From contig NZ_JABEPR010000003.1 in NCBI RefSeq assembly GCF_013044515.1, positions 124,001 through 188,000 of the forward strand: 64,000 nucleotides of DNA. The letters run 5' to 3'. Source of the stretch: Sphingomonas sp. ID1715 (GTDB taxonomy: Bacteria; Pseudomonadota; Alphaproteobacteria; Sphingomonadales; Sphingomonadaceae). Positions 9,502-18,101 of the stretch are shown one piece after another; position 1 is the first letter of the stretch; each line of letters starts with the position of its first letter. Under the pieces are notes generated by a model. That model ran no database searches. It saw only the letters and a program-made list of their open reading frames with translations, and was not told where the DNA came from. A program made the position numbers and the translations under genes.

Positions 9502-10092
9502 ATGGGCAAGAAGCGGAAGGCGATCAAGCAGGTCGAGCAGGCGGACGTCGAAGTCAGCCGCTCGATCGCCGACTGGAAGGACTCCGGCGCCGTGCGCGCG
9601 CTCGGCTGGTTCGGCAAGCTGACCGACCAGCCGCCGCTCTATGCCTTTATCGGCGGCGTGGCGGCCGCCGCGCTGGTCCGCCGCGACGGGCGCCTGCTGC
9701 GCACCGCCGGACGGATGCTGGTCGCCCATTGGGTCGGCATTCGCGGCAAGGATGCAGTGAAGAAGGCCGTCGATCGCACCCGCCCGCAGATGCTGATCGA
9801 CGAAGGCCGGTACGAGTCGGGCAAGGGCCAGCGGGACGAAAAGCCGTTCAACTCCTTCCCGTCTGGCCACACGGTCGGAGCGGTCGCGGTCGCGCGGGCA
9901 CTCGCCCGGGACTATCCGGAATATACCGTGCCCGCTTACGGGCTCGCCGGGCTGGCCGCAGTCGCGCGCATCGCCAAATGCGATCACTTCGTCAGCGATA
10001 CCGCGGCCGGTGCCCTGATCGGCATCGCATCCGAGGCGGTGAGCGTTTATCGCGCCGGCCGGCAGGGCTTTCCTTCATATTCGAAGCGCTGA
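9502..10092 (+). CDS. PAP2-family phosphatase
   Basis: 196 residues from the ATG at 9502; an earlier in-frame ATG (9466) would overlap trmB and is less likely. The three-part PAP2 signature is present: KxxxxRP-like DRTRPQ, PSGHTVGA (Ser-Gly-His) and a final block with Arg-Ile-Ala, KCDHFVSD. The central histidine and the H-x3-D supply the vanadate-haloperoxidase-like active site. Likely substrates are lipid phosphates such as undecaprenyl pyrophosphate or phosphatidic acid; which one cannot be told. Its 3' end overlaps the tail of the opposing gene by 46 bases. Confidence 0.85.
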   Translation: MGKKRKAIKQVEQADVEVSRSIADWKDSGAVRALGWFGKLTDQPPLYAFIGGVAAAALVRRDGRLLRTAGRMLVAHWVGIRGKDAVKKAVDRTRPQMLIDEGRYESGKGQRDEKPFNSFPSGHTVGAVAVARALARDYPEYTVPAYGLAGLAAVARIAKCDHFVSDTAAGALIGIASEAVSVYRAGRQGFPSYSKR

Positions 10093-10496
10093 TTGACATA
10101 GGCGCGGCCGTTCCAGCGTTGGACGGGGAAGCAGAAGCCGGGGCCACCGATCGACAGGTCGGGATAGCCGGCCACGCCCTTGGTCTTGAGCGGCTCGACA
10201 ATGCCGGGGCCGCTCGCCAGCTTGCGCCAACTGCCGTCCGCCTGTTTGCTGAGGAAAGCGAAGCCTGCCTCGCTCTGCCCATAGCAGAAGGTGCCGCCTT
10301 CGGAGAGGATCGCCTCCGGCCGGCCATCGCCGTTAAGATCGCCATAGTGATCGACGCTCAGCCCCTCAGCCCGCGGCTGATCCGCACATAGCACCCATTT
10401 GCCGCCGACACGCGCCGCACCCGCTGCCTTGTAAATTGCCGCCTGTTCGGTCTGGGGAATCACCGCCCCGGCCAGTAGGGCCGCAATAAGTATCAT
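10047..10496 (-). CDS. Small exported hypothetical protein with an FG-GAP/VCBS-like segment
   Basis: 149 residues from the ATG at 10496, which overlaps the stop of the upstream DUF2306 gene (ATGA). A signal peptide (about 1-18) precedes a region with GDLNGDGRPEAIL (about residues 52-64), a calcium-binding-loop-like DxNxDGxxE pattern found in FG-GAP/VCBS repeats. Two Cys pairs may form disulfides after export. Function is unknown. The 3' end lies antisense to the last 46 bases of the PAP2 gene, an unusual tail-to-tail overlap. Confidence 0.65.
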   Translation of the reverse strand: MILIAALLAGAVIPQTEQAAIYKAAGAARVGGKWVLCADQPRAEGLSVDHYGDLNGDGRPEAILSEGGTFCYGQSEAGFAFLSKQADGSWRKLASGPGIVEPLKTKGVAGYPDLSIGGPGFCFPVQRWNGRAYVNQRFEYEGKPCRPAR

Positions 10497-11116
10497 GAAG
10501 GCGCTCCCTTCAGCTCGGCGCCGCGACGCCATTGCAGGATGACTTCCGTCATCAGAACGGGTGCGATCCAGGTCAGCCAGATCATGTCATTCGTGCCGCC
10601 CTGCAGATCGCTCGGCATCGCGCGCGTGTAAAAACGGCAGAAGACGAAGGTCCAGGCGACCACGTAACTGCGGATCATCCATTCGCGATGCTGTTCGACG
10701 CGACGATTCCTGATCGCGCGCCAGGCCATGGCGGTGAAGGCGAGCCACGTCAGCGCGAGCGTGCCGGTCGAAAGCCCCGGCGTATGCTGTGTGTCGAAGG
10801 ACCGGATCAGCGCCGAGATCGAGGCGAGCGTCCCGCCGACAAGATAGGTGAAGCCTACCCGCCGATGCCAGCCAAAGCCCTGCCGCGTCAGGCCAATCCG
10901 TAGTCCCGCTGCACCCGCAAGCAGCATTACCGTCCCGCCGCCGATGTGGAGGTAAAGGATCGCGAGGTGCCCAGCATGACGTACCGCACCGGCCGGGGCC
11001 AGCGCAGGACCTGCGATCAATGCTATAAAGAATGCGGAGGATAACGCGGCCGCGGCGATCACCCAGTCTTTCCGGGTCCATCGCCACGCCGTTGTGCGGC
11101 TCGTGACTGCGTCCAT
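10493..11116 (-). CDS. DUF2306-family integral membrane protein
   Basis: 207 residues with about six hydrophobic helices. The middle carries the family pattern: HIGGGT (near residue 57), a region HRRVGFTYL and later EWMIRSYVVAWTFVFCR, typical of DUF2306 (a cytochrome-b561-like four-to-six-helix fold of unknown role). The conserved His residues could ligand haem, but that is inference. It is translationally coupled to the small exported protein downstream by ATGA overlap. Confidence 0.75.
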   Translation of the reverse strand: MDAVTSRTTAWRWTRKDWVIAAAALSSAFFIALIAGPALAPAGAVRHAGHLAILYLHIGGGTVMLLAGAAGLRIGLTRQGFGWHRRVGFTYLVGGTLASISALIRSFDTQHTPGLSTGTLALTWLAFTAMAWRAIRNRRVEQHREWMIRSYVVAWTFVFCRFYTRAMPSDLQGGTNDMIWLTWIAPVLMTEVILQWRRGAELKGAPS

Positions 11117-11174
11117 GCCGAACCTCCCGTGTGGGCCGGCCAGAGCATGGCGCAGTTAGCGTTTCAAGGGAAGC

Positions 11175-12386
11175 TCAGGCGAGCGCGGCCTTCAGCGCGT
11201 CGACGAGGTCGGTCTTCTCCCAAGGGAAGAAGTCACCTTCCGGCTTACGACCGAAATGGCCATAGGCCGCGGTTTTCGCATAGATCGGCTTGTTGAGGCC
11301 GAGATGCGTGCGGATGCCGCGCGGGGTCAGGCCGCCCAGCTTCTCGATCTTGCCGATCGCCTGTTCCAGCTTGTCGTCGCCCACCGTGCCGGTGCCGTGC
11401 GTGTCCACATAAAGCGACAGCGGCTGGGACACGCCGATGGCATAGGCCAGCTGGATCGTGCAGCGTTGCGCCAGGCCCGCGGCGACGATGTTCTTCGCCA
11501 GATAGCGGGTGATGTAGGCGGCCGAACGATCGACCTTGGTCGGGTCCTTGCCGCTGAATGCGCCACCGCCATGCGGGGCGGCGCCGCCATAGGTGTCGAC
11601 GATGATCTTGCGGCCGGTGAGGCCGGCGTCGCCGTCCGGGCCGCCGATTTCGAAACTGCCGGTCGGGTTGATGTGATAGACGGTGGCGTCGCTCAGCAGG
11701 TGCGCCGGGATCACCTGGGCGATCACGTCCTTCACATAGGCGTGAAGTTCGGCTTCCTTGTCGCCCTGATCATAGTCCTTGCCATGCTGGGTCGAGACGA
11801 CGACTGCCGTGCAGGCGACCGGCACGCTGCCTTCGTAGCGAAGCGTCACCTGGCTCTTGGCATCGGGCTCGAGAAACGGCGCCTTGCCGCTGTGGCGGTC
11901 GGCCGCCATCTGCTCGAGAATCTTGTGGCTGTAATACAGCGTCGCCGGCATCAGGTCGGGCGTGTCGTTGGCCGCATAGCCGAACATGATGCCCTGATCG
12001 CCCGCGCCTTCGTCCTTGTTGCCGGCCGCGTCCACGCCCTGCGCGATGTGCGCGGATTGCGGGTGCAGGTTATTCTCGAACCGGAGCGTTTCCCAATGAA
12101 AGCCGTCCTGCTCGTAACCGATGCGCTTGACGGTATCGCGCACGGTCTTTTCGACTTCTTCCTGCACGCCCGGCGCCCAGTTGCCGGCTTCGTCCATGAT
12201 CCCCTTGCCGCGGATTTCGCCGGCCAGCACGACCAACTGGGTCGTGGTCAGCGTTTCGCAGGCGATGCGAGCTTCCGGATCCTTGGACAGGAACAGGTCG
12301 ACGATCGCGTCGGAAATCTGATCGGCGACCTTGTCGGGATGGCCCTCGGACACCGATTCGGACGTAAAGAGATAGTTGGAGCGCAT
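11175..12386 (-). CDS. metK: S-adenosylmethionine synthetase
   Basis: 403 residues, slightly longer than the 384 of E. coli. It makes S-adenosylmethionine from methionine and ATP in the cytoplasm. [13 protein letters not shown] near residue 15, [12 protein letters not shown] near residue 130 and the P-loop-like [19 protein letters not shown] near 275-293 are all intact. The gene stands alone, with 58 bases to the gene downstream. A near-perfect 26-base palindrome at 12418-12443 sits 32 bases before the ATG and is the likely operator for methionine/SAM control. Confidence 0.97.
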   Translation of the reverse strand: MRSNYLFTSESVSEGHPDKVADQISDAIVDLFLSKDPEARIACETLTTTQLVVLAGEIRGKGIMDEAGNWAPGVQEEVEKTVRDTVKRIGYEQDGFHWETLRFENNLHPQSAHIAQGVDAAGNKDEGAGDQGIMFGYAANDTPDLMPATLYYSHKILEQMAADRHSGKAPFLEPDAKSQVTLRYEGSVPVACTAVVVSTQHGKDYDQGDKEAELHAYVKDVIAQVIPAHLLSDATVYHINPTGSFEIGGPDGDAGLTGRKIIVDTYGGAAPHGGGAFSGKDPTKVDRSAAYITRYLAKNIVAAGLAQRCTIQLAYAIGVSQPLSLYVDTHGTGTVGDDKLEQAIGKIEKLGGLTPRGIRTHLGLNKPIYAKTAAYGHFGRKPEGDFFPWEKTDLVDALKAALA

Positions 12387-12417
12387 CGTCGATCCTGTCG
12401 CTGAACGGGCCTAAGCC

Positions 12418-12443
12418 CACATATAAAGATATGTTTATGTGTG
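12418..12443. promoter_or_regulatory. AT-rich palindromic operator before metK (SahR/SamR-type candidate)
   Basis: The 26-base site has 11 of 13 base pairs matching between its arms, centred between 12430 and 12431. The core reads ATATAAAGAT then ATGTTTATGT, flanked by CAC and GTG. It is strikingly AT-rich against the surrounding high-GC DNA. Position and gene context fit the ArsR-type SAM/SAH-responsive regulators described for methionine genes in Proteobacteria; the assignment to that family is from memory of motif style and is inference. Confidence 0.6.
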
Positions 12444-12450
12444 AGCGCCT

Positions 12451-14040
12451 CTAGCGAGCGCGACGCGCAATGACAACGGCCAAAGCAGCCAGGAACAGCG
12501 CCACCAGCCCGGAAAGAAGGTTACCGAAGCGCGCGAACAGGGTGGGGCGGCCAGCCTGGGGCAATCGCGCGTCGAGCACGGCCGCCTTACCCATCCCGAT
12601 CTTGCCGACGACGCTGCCGTCGGGGGCGATCACGGCCGACACGCCGGTCGGCGTCGCGCGCACGATCGTCATTCCTTCCTCGGTCGCGCGGAGCCTTGCC
12701 TGGGCGAGATGCTGGGGCGGACCCCAACTGCCGAACCAGGCGTCGTTCGACGGATTGAACAGGAAGCGCGGGCGCCGGGCGGGATCGACGACGCGGCCCG
12801 AGAAGATGATCTCGTAGCAGATCTGGAAGCCGACCGGGCCGATTCCGGGTATGTCGAACGTCTTCGGACCCGGGCCCGGCCAGAAGTCGAGATCGCCGGG
12901 CACCAGCCGCGACAGGCCGAGCGGTGTCAGGACGCTCCGCATCGGCAGATACTCGCCATAGGGGACGAGATGGGCCTTGTCGTAGCGGGCGTGTATGCGC
13001 GCGTCCGGTCCCATGGCGAACACGCTGTTGCGCCCGCCGACCGCGCGTCCGGCGCGGTCATATTCGAGCGCGACGCCGCCGGTCAGCAGCATGTCGCCCC
13101 GGCCGAGCGCCTTCACGAGATAGCGCCGCAGGCCCGGCTCTTCCTCCAGCAGGAAGCCATTGTCGATCGCCGCCTCGGGCCACATCAGGATGCGCGGGCG
13201 GCGATCGTCAGGCGCGCCCGACATCTTCACCAGCCGCTTCAGGTTCGCCACCTGCGCGCCGGGATCGTGCTTTTCGTCCTGGCTGACATTGGGCTGGACG
13301 ATGCGGATGTTGGTGGAGGTCAGCTTCACGCTACCGGACGGCAGGAGCAGACCGATGAGCAGCGGAGCGACCAGCGCCACTCCCCACATCGCCTTGCGAA
13401 CGAGCAGCGCCAGCCCACCGGCGCCGAGAACGGTCAGGCCGGATAGCCCATAGGTGCCGATCCATTTGCTCAGCTGCGCCACGGGAAGCGCGGGCACCCA
13501 GATGGCCGCGAGCGGGTTCCAGGCGAAACCCGTGAACACAGTCGCGCGCAGCCACTCGGTCAGTATCCAGGTGGCGGCGAAGAGTAGCACGGACCCAAGC
13601 TCGCTCGTCCCGAGCGTAGTCGAGGGGCGCTTCTCGGACTCCTCATCAGCGCCCCTCGACTTCGCTCGGGAGGAGCGGGATAATGCGTATGCGCCGGTTG
13701 CACCCACCGCCGGAAACACCGCCAGATACAGCGACAGCGCGACCACCGCGCCATAGCCGAACCAGTGCGGCATCGTGTCCTGATAGGTAAAGGCGTGGGC
13801 GATCCAGTTGAGGCCGACCGTGAAATGCCCCAGCCCGAACAGCCAGGCGCGCGCAAAGCTGCTCCGCCAGCCAGGCGCGTCGAACAGCAACCGGATCAGC
13901 ACGGCGAAGCAGGCGAGCGTGACCGGCCACAGCTCCAGCGGCGCAAAGCCGGTCGCCGACAGGGCGCCTGCCGCCAGCGCAAGGAGCTTGGAATAGCGGA
14001 ACACGCGCGGCGCTATCGCGTGGTGGGACGGAAAACTCAA
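12451..14040 (-). CDS. lnt: Apolipoprotein N-acyltransferase Lnt with an in-frame palindromic repeat insertion
   Basis: Inner-membrane enzyme for the third step of lipoprotein maturation. About 529 residues from the TTG at 14040 (GGAA upstream); a GTG at 14004 is the alternative, and there is no suitable ATG. N-terminal membrane helices are followed by a nitrilase-like periplasmic domain: MWPEAAID holds the catalytic Glu, KAHLVPYGEYLP the Lys, and GFQICYEIIF the Cys. Between two helices, about 26 residues (SSRAKSRG to TLGTSE) are encoded by the repeat at 13603-13678 and look foreign to the family. The fold on both sides is intact, so the gene is probably functional. It precedes metK on the same strand. 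Confidence 0.88.
   Translation of the reverse strand: MSFPSHHAIAPRVFRYSKLLALAAGALSATGFAPLELWPVTLACFAVLIRLLFDAPGWRSSFARAWLFGLGHFTVGLNWIAHAFTYQDTMPHWFGYGAVVALSLYLAVFPAVGATGAYALSRSSRAKSRGADEESEKRPSTTLGTSELGSVLLFAATWILTEWLRATVFTGFAWNPLAAIWVPALPVAQLSKWIGTYGLSGLTVLGAGGLALLVRKAMWGVALVAPLLIGLLLPSGSVKLTSTNIRIVQPNVSQDEKHDPGAQVANLKRLVKMSGAPDDRRPRILMWPEAAIDNGFLLEEEPGLRRYLVKALGRGDMLLTGGVALEYDRAGRAVGGRNSVFAMGPDARIHARYDKAHLVPYGEYLPMRSVLTPLGLSRLVPGDLDFWPGPGPKTFDIPGIGPVGFQICYEIIFSGRVVDPARRPRFLFNPSNDAWFGSWGPPQHLAQARLRATEEGMTIVRATPTGVSAVIAPDGSVVGKIGMGKAAVLDARLPQAGRPTLFARFGNLLSGLVALFLAALAVVIARRAR
13603..13678. repeat. Palindromic element (family A) inside lnt
   Basis: Inverted repeat with arms 13603-13630 and 13649-13678, each containing CCGAGCG, a TAGTCGAGG- or AAGTCGAGG-like block and GGGGCGC at the inner end. 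The arms match at nearly all positions. The same element, with only a different loop, lies at 38085-38160. It is read through by lnt without a stop, so it is translated as a loop of about 26 residues. Confidence 0.9.
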
Positions 14041-14053
14041 CGTTCCGCGGCGG

Positions 14054-14103
14054 AGGCCGGGGCCCAGATCGGCTCGGGGCTGGACCCCGGCCTGCGCCGG
14101 GGT
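14054..14103. repeat. Palindromic element (family C, CCCCGGC core) between lnt and the divergent gene
   Basis: Arms 14054-14067 (AGGCCGGGGCCCAG) and 14080-14093 (CTGGACCCCGGCCT) form a hairpin, and an overlapping shorter stem CCCCGGC/GCCGGGG extends to 14103. It fills the space between the divergent lnt start and the hypothetical gene at 14116. The related element at 55546-55620 shares the CCCCGGCGCAGGCCGGGG core. Confidence 0.75.
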
Positions 14104-14115
14104 ACATGAGAGGCC

Positions 14116-14727
14116 ATGTTCCTCTTCGCTTCTCTCGCGCTCGCCGTCGCGCCCCCCGCCTTGACCGCGCCTCAACAGCAGCAGCTCCGCTGCGTGGCGC
14201 TGCTTGCCATCGTGGCAGGCGAGCAGGAACGCCGCACCGCGGCGGCGCTCGCGCTTCCGCCGCTCGGGCGCCAGGGTGCACGCTTCGCGCAGGTGACAGG
14301 CGACGCGCTGATCAAGGAGACCGGCCGTTCGCAGGAACAGGTGCGCGAGCTGATCCTTCAGCAGGTCGCCGCGATTCAGAAGGCTGCCGGCGCAGAGGCG
14401 AAACTGCCGATCGACGAAGCGCGCCAGTGCGTCGCGATCATGAACCAGGTCGCACCGCCGCCACCTCCGCCGAGCGCGGTACAGTGCGCCGGGCTGATGA
14501 AGCTCGTCGCCGACCAGTCTCGCCGCCGCGAGGGCATGAGCAAGGCGACGATGGACCTGGTCACTCTTGCCTCCGTGCTCGAAAACCGCGCCCGCGCCGA
14601 ACTCGGCAGCGCGGGCAAAAGCAGCGCCGAAAGCGACCGTGAGCTGACGCTCGCCCGCGAAGCGATCGCCGCGGCACCGCAAACGGCTCCGGAGACGGAC
14701 GATTGCCTGGAGCTCGCCAAGCCATGA
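14116..14727 (+). CDS. Exported hypothetical protein
   Basis: 203 residues, not recognised. A short hydrophobic N-terminus (about 1-17) looks like a signal peptide. Two Ala-rich helical halves each contain a similar Cys-x-x(-x)-hydrophobic helix start ([11 protein letters not shown] near 26; [11 protein letters not shown] near 120), separated by a run of seven prolines (about 115). This suggests an internal duplication. GAGAGG precedes the ATG. Its stop overlaps the next ATG (ATGA), so it heads a three-gene operon with the VOC and PHA-system genes. Confidence 0.65.
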   Translation: MFLFASLALAVAPPALTAPQQQQLRCVALLAIVAGEQERRTAAALALPPLGRQGARFAQVTGDALIKETGRSQEQVRELILQQVAAIQKAAGAEAKLPIDEARQCVAIMNQVAPPPPPPSAVQCAGLMKLVADQSRRREGMSKATMDLVTLASVLENRARAELGSAGKSSAESDRELTLAREAIAAAPQTAPETDDCLELAKP

Positions 14728-15137
14728 GGCCGTTCCACCTCGCCTTCCCCGTCCACGACCTCGCCGCCGCCCGAGCATTCTACGGGGGACTGATGGGGTG
14801 CCGCGAGGGGCGCAGCTCCGATCACTGGATCGACTTCGACCTTTACGGGCATCAGATCGTCGCGCATCGGAGCGAAGACGCGCGCCCGGCCGGCGTCACC
14901 AATCCGGTCGACGGCCACGACGTGCCGGTCCCGCATTTCGGCGTGGTGCTGACCATGGCCGACTGGGCGGCGCTGGCCGACCGGCTGACGGCGGCGGGCG
15001 TGGCGTTCGGCATCGCGCCGCATATCCGCTTCAAGGGGCAAGTCGGCGAGCAGGCGACGATGTTCTTTCGCGATCCGAGCGGCAACGCTCTCGAGTTCAA
15101 GGCGTTTGCCGATGACGCCATGATCTTCGCCACATGA
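14724..15137 (+). CDS. VOC-family (glyoxalase/dioxygenase fold) protein
   Basis: 137 residues from the ATG at 14724, which overlaps the preceding stop; an upstream in-frame ATG (14703) is unlikely. It has the VOC pattern: [12 protein letters not shown] (His metal ligand near residue 4), [12 protein letters not shown], a central His near PHFGVVL, and [13 protein letters not shown] with the final Glu ligand. Such proteins bind a divalent metal and isomerise, open or cleave small molecules; the substrate is unknown. It is coupled to the downstream gene by another ATGA overlap. Confidence 0.8.
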   Translation: MRPFHLAFPVHDLAAARAFYGGLMGCREGRSSDHWIDFDLYGHQIVAHRSEDARPAGVTNPVDGHDVPVPHFGVVLTMADWAALADRLTAAGVAFGIAPHIRFKGQVGEQATMFFRDPSGNALEFKAFADDAMIFAT

Positions 15138-15436
15138 CCCAGCCGATCGAAATCGACCTGCCCCACAAGCTCGGCCGCGCCGGCGCCCGCGCGCGGATCG
15201 AGGCGGGCACGACCAAGCTCGCCAGCTACATCCCCGGCGGCACGGTGAGCGAGCATCGCTGGGAGGGCGACACGCTGACATTCACCGTCGAAGCCATGGG
15301 CCAACGCGTCGCTAGCCGCCTGACGGTGCATGACGACAAGGTCCACTGCCTCTTCGACCTGCCGCCGTTCCTGGCGCTGTTCGCGGACAAGATCAGGGCA
15401 AAGCTGGCGAAGGATGGGCCGAAGCTGCTGGAGTAG
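15134..15436 (+). CDS. Polyhydroxyalkanoic acid system family protein
   Basis: 100 residues. The layout matches the PHA_gran_rgn family: [19 protein letters not shown] at the start, a central [16 protein letters not shown] and [17 protein letters not shown] near the end. Members are found beside phasin and polyhydroxybutyrate genes and are thought to associate with granules, though no mechanism is established. No other PHA gene is in the window. It ends the three-gene operon, followed by a palindromic element and a convergent gene. Confidence 0.8.
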   Translation: MTQPIEIDLPHKLGRAGARARIEAGTTKLASYIPGGTVSEHRWEGDTLTFTVEAMGQRVASRLTVHDDKVHCLFDLPPFLALFADKIRAKLAKDGPKLLE

Positions 15437-15483
15437 TCGGCTGTCGAACGGGCCAGAGGCGATTTGTGAACACTCACTCCCTT

Positions 15484-15558
15484 CGTCATTCCCGCGAAAG
15501 CGGGAACCCAGGATCCGCAGGAAGAAGGACCTGGGTCCCCGCTTTCGCCGGGATGACG
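15484..15558. repeat. Palindromic element (family B, CGTCAT...ATGACG)
   Basis: Arms begin CGTCATTCCCGCGAAAGCGG and end with CCGCTTTCGCCGGGATGACG, with CCCAGG/CCTGGG closing the inner stem. The near-identical copy at 34707-34776 lies in the tol operon. Here it sits between the convergent PHA-system and sorbosone dehydrogenase genes, where it could also act as a bidirectional terminator. Confidence 0.9.
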
Positions 15559-15572
15559 CTAGAGAGAGAACG

Positions 15573-16895
15573 TCAGCGGCTGACCCGCCAGATGCGGTTG
15601 CCGGTGTCGTCGGCGACCAGCAGTGCGCCGGTGCGGTCGAGCGCAAGCCCCGCCGGCCGTCCGCGGGCGCGCTGGTTCTGGTCGAGGAAGCCGGTAAGCA
15701 GGTCGACCGGCTTTGCGTCCTTCACCGGATAGCCGTTCGCGCCGAAGGGGATGTAGATGACCTTGTAGCCGGTCAGCGGCCGGCGGTTCCACGATCCGTG
15801 CAGCGCCACGAAGGCGCCGTTGCTGAACGGCGCGCCCAGGTTCGCGCCCTTGGCGAATTGCAGGCCCAAGGGGGCGTTATGCGCGCCGAGCGCATAGTCC
15901 GGCCGCCGCGTATATTCCTGCAGGTCGGGACGCGCCTCGACGCGCGTGTCGGGATAGCCGCCCCAATAGCTGTACGGCCAGCCATAGAAGGCGCCAAAAT
16001 CCACGAGGGTGAGGTAATCGGGCGGGCCGTCGCCGCCGAGCATGTCGCGCTCATTCACGGTGGTCCACAACTCGCCCTTGGTCGGCTCATAGGCGAGGCC
16101 GTTCGGGTTGCGCAGGCCGGCGGCGTAGATGCGGTAGGTCTTCTTCTCCGGGAATACTTCCCAGATCGCAGCGCGCCGCTCCTCACGGTCCATGCCGCGC
16201 TCGCCGATGTTGCTGGCCGAGCCGACGGTCACATAGAGGAAGCGCCCGTCCGGGCTCGCGATCAGGTTGCGCGCCCAGTGATTGCCGCCGCCGGGCAGCG
16301 CGACGATCTTTTCGGGCCGGGCGGTGATACGCGTGTCGCCAGCCTTGTACGGGAAGGCGACGACCGCATCGGTGTTCGCGACGTAGAGCCGGTCGCCCAC
16401 CAGCGCCATGCCGGTGGGCGAGTTGAGGCCGGTCAGCAGCACCGAGCGATATTCCGCCACGCCGTCGCCATTGGCATCGCGCAAGAGGGTGACGCGGTTG
16501 GCGGAGGGCACAGCCGCGCCCGCCCAGCCGAGGATCACGCCCATGATGCGGTCGGTCAGCCCCTCGACCTTGCGCGGCGGCGAGTTCGCTTCGGCGACGA
16601 GCACGTCGCCATTGGGCAGCGTGTAGAGCCAGCGCGGGTGGGACAGGCCGGTCGCGAACGGCTGCACCTTCAGCCCTGCGGCGGCGGTCGGACGCGCATC
16701 GCCCCATGCGACCGGCCTCGCAATCGCGATCGTTGGAATGCGCTCCGTACTCGGCGCCATGATCCTGGGCTTGGGTCCGAAGGCGGCGAGCGGATCGGCC
16801 TCGACATTGTCGCGGCGGGTCAGCAGCACGATCGCGGCGAGCGCGAGCAGGGCCAGGACGACGAGGAAGATGAGCGGGCGGACGAGTTTGCGCAT
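15573..16895 (-). CDS. PQQ-type sugar/sorbosone dehydrogenase-like six-bladed propeller protein
   Basis: 440 residues. An N-terminal membrane anchor (about 7-26) is followed by a beta-propeller: FATGLSHPRWLYTLPNGDVLVAE (about 78-100), GLNSPTGMALVGDRLYVANTD, and later AGLRNPNGLAYEP and FYGWPYSYWG. These are the landmarks of the glucose/sorbosone dehydrogenase family, which uses pyrroloquinoline quinone and acts in the periplasm. Whether PQQ is made here is unknown. The gene lies behind the structured RNA and terminator at 16949-17089, which may regulate it. Confidence 0.82.
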   Translation of the reverse strand: MRKLVRPLIFLVVLALLALAAIVLLTRRDNVEADPLAAFGPKPRIMAPSTERIPTIAIARPVAWGDARPTAAAGLKVQPFATGLSHPRWLYTLPNGDVLVAEANSPPRKVEGLTDRIMGVILGWAGAAVPSANRVTLLRDANGDGVAEYRSVLLTGLNSPTGMALVGDRLYVANTDAVVAFPYKAGDTRITARPEKIVALPGGGNHWARNLIASPDGRFLYVTVGSASNIGERGMDREERRAAIWEVFPEKKTYRIYAAGLRNPNGLAYEPTKGELWTTVNERDMLGGDGPPDYLTLVDFGAFYGWPYSYWGGYPDTRVEARPDLQEYTRRPDYALGAHNAPLGLQFAKGANLGAPFSNGAFVALHGSWNRRPLTGYKVIYIPFGANGYPVKDAKPVDLLTGFLDQNQRARGRPAGLALDRTGALLVADDTGNRIWRVSR

Positions 16896-16948
16896 GATGC
16901 TCCGGGGGCGCGGAAGTAGGCTGCCTATCTAGGGCCGAACCGCGGAGC

Positions 16949-16989
16949 AAAAAAGTGCCGCCGGCCAGGGGGTGAAGAACCGGCGGCAC
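16949..16989 (-). terminator. Rho-independent terminator on the minus strand
   Basis: A perfect 10-base stem, 16955-16964 with 16980-16989 (GTGCCGCCGG / CCGGCGGCAC), is followed on the minus strand by six T residues (16954-16949). It stops transcripts coming from above 16990, about 50 bases before the sorbosone dehydrogenase start. Confidence 0.8.
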
Positions 16990-17089
16990 AGCGGAAGCAA
17001 ATAAGCGCTTCCTATGACCCGAAGAGCCTTTCGGCACCTCCGCTCGCGCACCACGCCTGGCGGCGGACGATGCGCCAATCCACTAATGC
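16949..17089 (-). ncRNA. Candidate structured leader RNA or sRNA of about 140 nt
   Basis: Between corC (ends 17205) and the sorbosone dehydrogenase start (16895) lie 309 bases without a gene. On the minus strand a possible promoter (TTGTGT at 17123-17118, TAGTTA at 17101-17096, spacing 16) would start an RNA near 17089 that ends at the terminator. The RNA can form small hairpins: CCGAA/TTCGG and GGAAGC/GCTTCC. It may be an independent sRNA or an attenuated leader. It does not match the SRP, 6S or common riboswitch consensus patterns I can recall. Confidence 0.45.
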
Positions 17090-17204
17090 GTCCCATAACT
17101 AGACAATTTCGGACGCGACACAATCGCTTTGGGGCGAGGCGACTCGGATTTGCGGCGGAACGGTGACACTCACCGCCTTATCCCCAGCCTTGTTCCCGAA
17201 AAGA

Positions 17205-18101
17205 TCAGTCCTCCAGCACCGGCTCGGGCGCATGCAGCCGGACGCGAGTCACGTGGCGGGCATCGCCTTGCGTGACTTCGATGCGCCAGCCGCTCGCATG
17301 CTCCACGATCTCGCCTGGCGTCGGCACATGGCCGGCGAGCACGAAGGCGAGGCCGCCGAGCGTGTCGACATCCTCCTCGACCTCCGCCAGCCGCGGATCG
17401 AGCTCGGCGGCAACATCCTCGAGTTCGGCGCGGGCATCGGCGTCCCACATGCCGTCGCCCAAATCGATCAACGTCGCTTCCGGCGCCTCGTCATGCTCGT
17501 CCTCGATATCGCCGACGATTTCCTCGACCAAATCTTCGATCGTGACCAGGCCTTCGGTGCCCGAATATTCGTCGAGCACGATCGCCAGGTGGGTGCGCGT
17601 GGCCCGCATCTCTGCCAGCAGGTCGAGCACGCCCATCGACGTCGGCACATAGCGCGGCTCGCGGATCAGGTCGGCGATGCTGGCCGGCGGCGGCGCGCCC
17701 TTCGCCAGGATCTCGAACACGTCCTTGATGTGAATCATGCCGGTGATCTGATCCAGGCTCTCGCGATACACCGGCAGGCGGCTGTGCCCGGCGTCCGAGA
17801 AATGCGCGACGAGCTCGGCGAAGGAAACGCTTTCCGGGACCGCGATGATGTCGGCACGCGGCACTGCGATGTCGGCCACCGTCCGCTCGCCGAAATGCAG
17901 CAGGTTGCGGAGCATCTGCCGCTCGATCGGGGAAAGGTCGCCCGCTTCCGCCGGCTCGCCCTCATGCTCCTCGATCGCTTCCTCGATCTGGTCGCGCAGC
18001 GTGGGCTCGCTTTCGGCCCCGAACAGCATGTCGCGCAGACCCCGCCAAAATCGGCCACCCCCGTCCGAGGCGTGGCCGTTCCTACTCGAATCCTCTGGCA
18101 T
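17205..18101 (-). CDS. corC: CorC/TlyC-type CBS-domain protein
   Basis: 298 residues, soluble form. After an acidic N-terminal part, a CBS pair (about residues 70-195, with LPVYRESLDQITGMIHIKDV and TEGLVTIEDLVEEIVGDIEDEHD) leads to a transporter-associated CorC_HlyC domain (about 205-290). Such proteins are linked to magnesium and cobalt efflux and membrane stress, with an unclear mechanism. The ATG lies inside the last codons of ybeY (20-base overlap). It is the downstream gene of miaB-phoH-ybeY-corC. Confidence 0.88.
   Translation of the reverse strand: MPEDSSRNGHASDGGGRFWRGLRDMLFGAESEPTLRDQIEEAIEEHEGEPAEAGDLSPIERQMLRNLLHFGERTVADIAVPRADIIAVPESVSFAELVAHFSDAGHSRLPVYRESLDQITGMIHIKDVFEILAKGAPPPASIADLIREPRYVPTSMGVLDLLAEMRATRTHLAIVLDEYSGTEGLVTIEDLVEEIVGDIEDEHDEAPEATLIDLGDGMWDADARAELEDVAAELDPRLAEVEEDVDTLGGLAFVLAGHVPTPGEIVEHASGWRIEVTQGDARHVTRVRLHAPEPVLED

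Noticed and set aside
14041-14778. Upstream extension of lnt to 775 residues
   Set aside because: The added part is antisense to two plus-strand genes and reads through the palindrome; lnt is complete without it.
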